Below are positions 7,279 to 8,286 of a stretch of 8,286 nucleotides of DNA, one piece after another. Numbering within the stretch: position 1 is the stretch's first letter; every line of letters starts with the position of its first letter. A program made the translations under genes and the position numbers. Source of the stretch: Candidatus Sifarchaeum subterraneum. GTDB taxonomy: Archaea; Asgardarchaeota; Sifarchaeia; Sifarchaeales; Sifarchaeaceae. Under the pieces are notes generated by a model. That model saw only the letters and a program-made list of their open reading frames with translations, made no database searches and was not told where the DNA came from. The DNA lies in the NCBI GenBank assembly GCA_016292335.1, contig JAECRX010000203.1, forward strand, positions 1-8,286, read 5' to 3'.

Positions 7279-8286
7279 ATGATAGACAAAATATCTTCAG
7301 AAGTCACTCAAAAAAGGAATATTCTATTGGCTATAATTTCCATTATCCTCTTACTAGGGATTTTATGGTATTCTGGGATAACTCAAACTTTTGAAATAAT
7401 AGGAAAAGGGCAGATTCCATATCTTTTATTAGCATTTCCTTTAGGGATTATCATATTTTCAATCAGGGCATTACGGTGGAAATTCATACTAAGAGGAACC
7501 GAAAACGAAATTTCACTCAAAGATGCTATAATTTTATATTTCATCGGACTAACCTTCGCAAGCATTACTCCATCAAAATTGGGGGATACAATTCGAGCAT
7601 ATTTTTTATCTAAAGAATATGATATCCGCCTTGGAACTACATTGTATTCTGTTGTACTCGATCGCTTTCTTGATTTGCTTTCGATTCTCTCTATCGCAAT
7701 CTTAGGCTTACTTATGTTTTTTAGAACTACTACAATGGAATTCATAATTATATCTGCGATTTCATTGATAAGTCTAATTTTATTGGCAATAATTATTTCT
7801 AATGAAGAGCTCGCGAAAAAGTTTGCGAAGAAATTCGTTAGACCAATAATTTCGAGGATGTCTAGTACATTATCACTTAACCAAGCTGATGAACATGCAA
7901 AGTCCTTGTTTGTAAATTTTTATGATGGCTTGAGCAACTCACTAAACCATAAGAGATATTTGGTAATAGCAGCCTTTCTCTCAATTTTATCATGGGTAAT
8001 GGTAGGAGTTCAAGCATATATTATTCTACTAGCGTTTGGAATAGAAATCGGGTTCCATTTTGTGCTAATTATTGTTCCAGCTGCGACTGTAATAGCTCTA
8101 ATTCCTATAACAATTTCAGGAGTTGGTCTTAGAGATATAGCATATGTTTTTCTTTTCTCAACCTTAGGGGTTTTAAGAGCAGAAGCATTGGCATTTTCGT
8201 TGATGTTAACAACATTGGATATCTGGATTCCAGCTATTATTGGTGCTTTATGCCTATGGATTGTTAAACCCATTTTCTCAAAAAAA
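7279..8286 (+). CDS. Second UPF0104 / LPG-synthase-TM family membrane protein (3' end cut by window edge)
   Basis: An open frame of 336 codons from ATG 7279 to the right edge with no stop. An in-frame TGA at 7258-7260 bounds it upstream, and AGAAGGA (7263-7269) is a modest ribosome site. The family signatures are all present and close to canonical: IRALRWKFILRG (62-73), ASITPSKLGDTIRAYFL (94-110), VVLDRFLDLLSI (125-136) and ISGVGLRDIAYVFLF (279-293). About eight membrane segments are visible, with a charged cytosolic stretch at about 175-225. Family proteins are usually near 300-350 residues and the frame has already reached a basic tail (KPIFSKK), so it is probably almost complete. The family is tied to lipid-linked sugar or lipid handling; the activity of this protein cannot be assigned. 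It is transcribed away from the other five genes and is a diverged paralogue of the 351-residue protein across the intergenic region. Confidence 0.85.
   Translation, partial: MIDKISSEVTQKRNILLAIISIILLLGILWYSGITQTFEIIGKGQIPYLLLAFPLGIIIFSIRALRWKFILRGTENEISLKDAIILYFIGLTFASITPSKLGDTIRAYFLSKEYDIRLGTTLYSVVLDRFLDLLSILSIAILGLLMFFRTTTMEFIIISAISLISLILLAIIISNEELAKKFAKKFVRPIISRMSSTLSLNQADEHAKSLFVNFYDGLSNSLNHKRYLVIAAFLSILSWVMVGVQAYIILLAFGIEIGFHFVLIIVPAATVIALIPITISGVGLRDIAYVFLFSTLGVLRAEALAFSLMLTTLDIWIPAIIGALCLWIVKPIFSKK

Noticed and set aside
7137..7394. 85-codon open frame on the plus strand across the intergenic region
   Set aside because: It overlaps the start of the plus-strand UPF0104-type gene in another frame, lacks a good ribosome site and gives an unfamiliar basic peptide. 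It also covers the direct repeats, which fit regulatory DNA better.
7383..7745. 120-codon open frame on the minus strand
   Set aside because: Antisense to conserved motifs (RWK, TPSKLGD, LDRFLD) of the plus-strand gene; an expected shadow frame.
8010..8273. 87-codon open frame on the minus strand
   Set aside because: Antisense to the ISGVGLRD region of the plus-strand gene, with no ribosome site or recognisable domain.

Overview
This window is an AT-rich stretch, roughly one-third G+C by eye (not counted). It is packed with genes for glycan assembly at a membrane. Six protein-coding genes are supported: three polytopic GT-C-like membrane glycosyltransferases, one GT-B (family 4) cytosolic glycosyltransferase, and two lysylphosphatidylglycerol-synthase-TM (UPF0104/AglD-type) membrane proteins of the kind often linked to lipid-linked sugar translocation. 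I see no RNA gene, mobile element or CRISPR array.

An archaeon is the most likely source, but this is not proven. The points in favour are heavy ATA (Ile) and AGA (Arg) codon use, TTG starts preceded by GGTGA- or GGGAG-type Shine-Dalgarno sites, short oligo-T stretches rather than hairpin terminators, and this mix of families. No marker gene is present, and an AT-rich bacterium cannot be excluded.

Layout: five genes lie on the minus strand and read right to left. A UPF0104-type membrane protein (5974-7029) is followed after about 35 bases by the GT4 glycosyltransferase (4829-5938). A 109-base gap with a possible internal promoter comes next, then a GT-C enzyme with a GQxD-type loop (3424-4719). 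A second GT-C enzyme follows 16 bases later (1992-3407, TTG start). After a 116-base gap comes a third large membrane protein (1875 to the left edge, TTG start, C-terminus cut off). A divergent promoter region (7030-7278) separates this block from a second UPF0104-type gene on the plus strand (7279 to the right edge, 3' end cut off). That region carries a perfect 10-base direct repeat spaced exactly 40 bases.

How the genes could work together (inference): the GT4 enzyme would add nucleotide-sugar-derived residues on the cytoplasmic side. One or both UPF0104-type proteins may help move a polyprenyl- or dolichyl-linked sugar across the membrane. The GT-C proteins would then transfer sugars from lipid-phosphate donors on the outer face, onto a glycolipid, a surface polysaccharide or an S-layer N-glycan. 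No nucleotide-sugar synthesis gene, polymerase or ABC exporter lies in the window, so the final product is unknown.
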